Shown piece after piece: positions 62,090 through 64,000 of a stretch of 64,000 bases of DNA. This DNA is from Halochromatium glycolicum (lineage in GTDB: Bacteria > Pseudomonadota > Gammaproteobacteria > Chromatiales > Chromatiaceae): assembly GCF_016584085.1 (NCBI RefSeq), contig NZ_NRSJ01000002.1, positions 157,364 to 221,363 on the forward strand, read 5' to 3'. Each line of letters starts with the position of its first letter. Within the stretch, counting starts at the first letter, position 1. The notes beneath the pieces were generated by a model that saw nothing but the letters and a program-made list of their open reading frames with translations, ran no database searches and was not told the DNA's origin. The translations under genes were made by a program, and so were the position numbers.

Positions 62090-63424
62090 ATGATAGCGAT
62101 CCCGTCTTGCAAACCAATGCTGCTCGGCGCCGGCCTGGCGCTGGGGCTGAGTGCCTCGCTCTCCGGCTGGGCCGAGGAGTCGGCCGATGCGAATGCCGAC
62201 TCCGGCGACGAGACCATTAAGGTGGGCGTGCTGCATTCGCTCTCCGGCACCATGGCCATCAGCGAGACCACGCTCAAGGACACGATGCTGATGCTGATCG
62301 AGCAGCAGAACGAGGAGGGCGGTCTACTCGGCAAGCAGCTGGAGGCGGTCGTGGTCGATCCGGCCTCGGACTGGCCGCTGTTCGCCGAGAAGGCGCGGCA
62401 GCTGCTGGAGCAGGACAAGGTCGCCGCCGTGTTCGGCTGCTGGACCTCGGTCTCGCGCAAGTCGGTGCTGCCGGTGTTCGAGGAGCTGGACGGGCTGTTG
62501 TTCTATCCGGTCCAGTACGAGGGCGAGGAGTCGTCCGAGAACGTCTTCTACACCGGCGCGGCGCCGAATCAGCAGGCGATCCCGGCGGTCGATTATCTGA
62601 AGGACGAGCTCGGCGTCGAGCGCTGGGTGCTCGCCGGAACCGATTACGTCTACCCGCGCACCACCAACAAGATCCTCGAGGCCTACCTGAAGCAGAACGG
62701 CGTGGCCGAAGAGGACATCATGATCAACTACACCCCCTTCAGCCATTCGGACTGGCAGTCGATCGTGGCCGAGATCAAGAAATTCGGCTCCGAGGGCAAG
62801 AAGACCGCGGTGGTCTCGACCATCAACGGCGACGCCAACGTACCCTTCTATAAGGAACTCGCCAATCAGGACATCTCGTCCGAGGACATCCCGGTGATCG
62901 CGTTCTCGGTCGGCGAGGAAGAGCTCTCGGGCATCGACACCGCCCCGCTCGTCGGGCACCTCGCCGCCTGGAACTACTTCATGAGTGTGCCGACCGATGC
63001 CAACGATGAGTTCATCGAAACCTGGCATGCGTTCATCGGCAACCCGGATCGGGTGACCAACGACCCGATGGAGGCGCACAAGATCGGCTTCGATCTCTGG
63101 GTCAAGGCGGTCGAGAAGGCCGGCACCACCGATCCGATGAAGGTCGAGGAGGCGATCGTCGGGCTGACGACCGACAACCTCAGCGGCGGCACCGCCGAGA
63201 TGCTGCCCAACCATCACATCACCAAGCCGGTACTGATCGGCGAGATCCAGGATGATGGCCAGTTCGCGATCGTCTACCAGACCGAGGCCGTGCCTGGCGA
63301 TGCCTGGTCGGACTATCTGGAAGGCTCGAAGGACCTGGTCGGCGACTGGACTGACCCAATCCAGTGCGGCAATTACAATACCAAGACCGAGGAATGCCTC
63401 GGCTCGGAAGAAGCGGCCGAATGA
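62090..63424 (+). CDS. urtA: Urea ABC transporter substrate-binding protein
   Basis: 444 residues from ATG 62090, with AGGAG nine bases upstream; the frame runs further back but homology begins at the signal peptide (MIAIPSCKPMLLGAGLALGL, cleavage near SGWAEE). IKVGVLHSLSGTMAISETTL, FGCWTSVSRKSVLPVFEELD, LLFYPVQYEGEESSENVFYT and TNDPMEAHKIGFDLWVKAVE are UrtA signatures. It binds urea or short amides in the periplasm for the UrtBCDE transporter, usually under nitrogen limitation. Confidence 0.95.
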   Translation: MIAIPSCKPMLLGAGLALGLSASLSGWAEESADANADSGDETIKVGVLHSLSGTMAISETTLKDTMLMLIEQQNEEGGLLGKQLEAVVVDPASDWPLFAEKARQLLEQDKVAAVFGCWTSVSRKSVLPVFEELDGLLFYPVQYEGEESSENVFYTGAAPNQQAIPAVDYLKDELGVERWVLAGTDYVYPRTTNKILEAYLKQNGVAEEDIMINYTPFSHSDWQSIVAEIKKFGSEGKKTAVVSTINGDANVPFYKELANQDISSEDIPVIAFSVGEEELSGIDTAPLVGHLAAWNYFMSVPTDANDEFIETWHAFIGNPDRVTNDPMEAHKIGFDLWVKAVEKAGTTDPMKVEEAIVGLTTDNLSGGTAEMLPNHHITKPVLIGEIQDDGQFAIVYQTEAVPGDAWSDYLEGSKDLVGDWTDPIQCGNYNTKTEECLGSEEAAE

Positions 63425-63801
63425 CGGATCGTGCCGGCGTCGGCCTGCTGCGGGCGCGCCGGTCGACGTTCGGCTCATCAGGTCTGCTCGTTTGGCGAGT
63501 GCGTACCAGTCGCGCATAATCGCGACGGCCGATCCGGGCCAGGCCGTCTTCGCGTCGAGATCGGGAGCGAGCGGCCGGGTCCCGCTGCCAGGGATGGCAG
63601 CCGCTGTTCCAAACTGGGGCCAGTGTAGCGATCATGACGGCGCGCCACCCCGGAGAATAGAATGCTCGCTGCCGCTACTCCACGGCAAACATGGTCCAGC
63701 TTGGGGCGCGTCATTCGGCCAGACACCAGTCTCCGGAGGATGACGTTTTTGCGCTCTGGCCAGGGTTTCGCTCCCTCGTCTGCTTTTGGGTTGCCGCATC
63801 G
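63425..63801. other. Intergenic region between urtA and next gene
   Basis: About 377 bases. I see no gene, no clear promoter and no obvious terminator; the sequence is GC-rich with short palindromes of no clear meaning. Confidence 0.45.
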
Positions 63802-64000
63802 ATGAGCCGATCCCGCTCTGCTTCGACAAAACCGTTGGGCTCACTCGGTGTGCTTGTTACCGGCCTGCTGTTGACCTTGCTGTGGGCCGGGCCGGTGGCC
63901 TCCGAGCCCACGTCTCCCCAGCCTTCGGCTGTCGAGCCCGCGGTTGCCGACGAGCGCGTGTCTGCCCCGTCCGCGACTGCCCAGCCCGAGTCAGCCGAGT
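63802..64000 (+). CDS. urtB: Probable urea ABC transporter permease UrtB, 3' partial
   Basis: ATG 63802 begins a frame running off the window. The first ~35 residues are a signal peptide (LGVLVTGLLLTLLWAGPVAS), then a Pro/Ala/Ser-rich stretch (EPTSPQPSAVEPAVADERVS). UrtB proteins often carry such an N-terminal extension before the permease domain, and urtB normally follows urtA. The identity rests on position, since no permease sequence is visible yet. Confidence 0.5.
   Translation, partial: MSRSRSASTKPLGSLGVLVTGLLLTLLWAGPVASEPTSPQPSAVEPAVADERVSAPSATAQPESAE

Overview
The window reads as chromosome of a gammaproteobacterium, most likely a purple sulfur bacterium of the Chromatiaceae. The grounds are a nif cluster with fdxN, fprA, nifQ, draG and cowN, abundant Rpn/YhgA-type and DUF29 genes, and a mostly high GC content. 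This placement is inference; no rRNA gene is present.

Region 1 (1-9705, plus strand) holds four large glycan/protein-modification genes: a TPR-GT41 O-GlcNAc-transferase-like protein with a degenerate FkbM-like tail (5' end outside the window), a small degenerate FkbM-like protein, an FkbM methyltransferase fused to a second methyltransferase, and a TPR-GT41-sulfotransferase fusion. Region 2 (9762-21408, minus strand) is one long surface-sugar operon. From upstream to downstream it encodes a DegT aminotransferase, a WbqC protein, a stand-alone amino-acid adenylation enzyme, a NeuD-like acyltransferase, an acyl carrier protein, a RelE/XRE toxin-antitoxin pair, an SDR, a formyltransferase, several methyltransferases, a beta-propeller protein, a truncated sulfotransferase and a GT2. 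Together they suggest an aminosugar that is N-acylated by a carrier-tethered amino acid and then methylated or formylated.

Region 3 (about 21.4-31.0 kb) is a gene graveyard. It has intact Rpn/YhgA nuclease genes next to decayed second copies, an inserted block flanked by a 9-bp repeat, a nonsense-mutated gene, a partial copy of the SDR gene from region 2, DUF2887, DUF29 and GNAT fragments, BrnTA and an orphan antitoxin. Region 4 (31.0-46.0 kb) is housekeeping and envelope: a beta-barrel, PhoD, a PCuAC copper chaperone, PabB, an EF-G-like GTPase, a Kef-type antiporter, two tiny membrane proteins, and an RND pump with a histone-like lysine-rich tail. Three near-identical 157-bp MITE-like elements with 3-bp TNA duplications sit between these genes.

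Region 5 (46.1-60.7 kb) is the nif cluster. One minus-strand operon runs nifE-nifN-nifX-rseC-like-DUF269-DUF683-fdxB, and a second runs nifB-fdxN-fprA-two [2Fe-2S] ferredoxins-nifQ-draG. Between them on the plus strand lie a SIR2-like gene, cowN and a TumE/TumA pair. Sigma-54 (-24/-12) motifs and TGT-N10-ACA NifA boxes are visible upstream of nifB and nifE. Region 6 (60.9-64.0 kb) has a PIN-type toxin with a Phd/UPF0175 antitoxin, then urtA behind a sigma-54 motif and the start of the next urt gene, which links urea uptake to nitrogen control.
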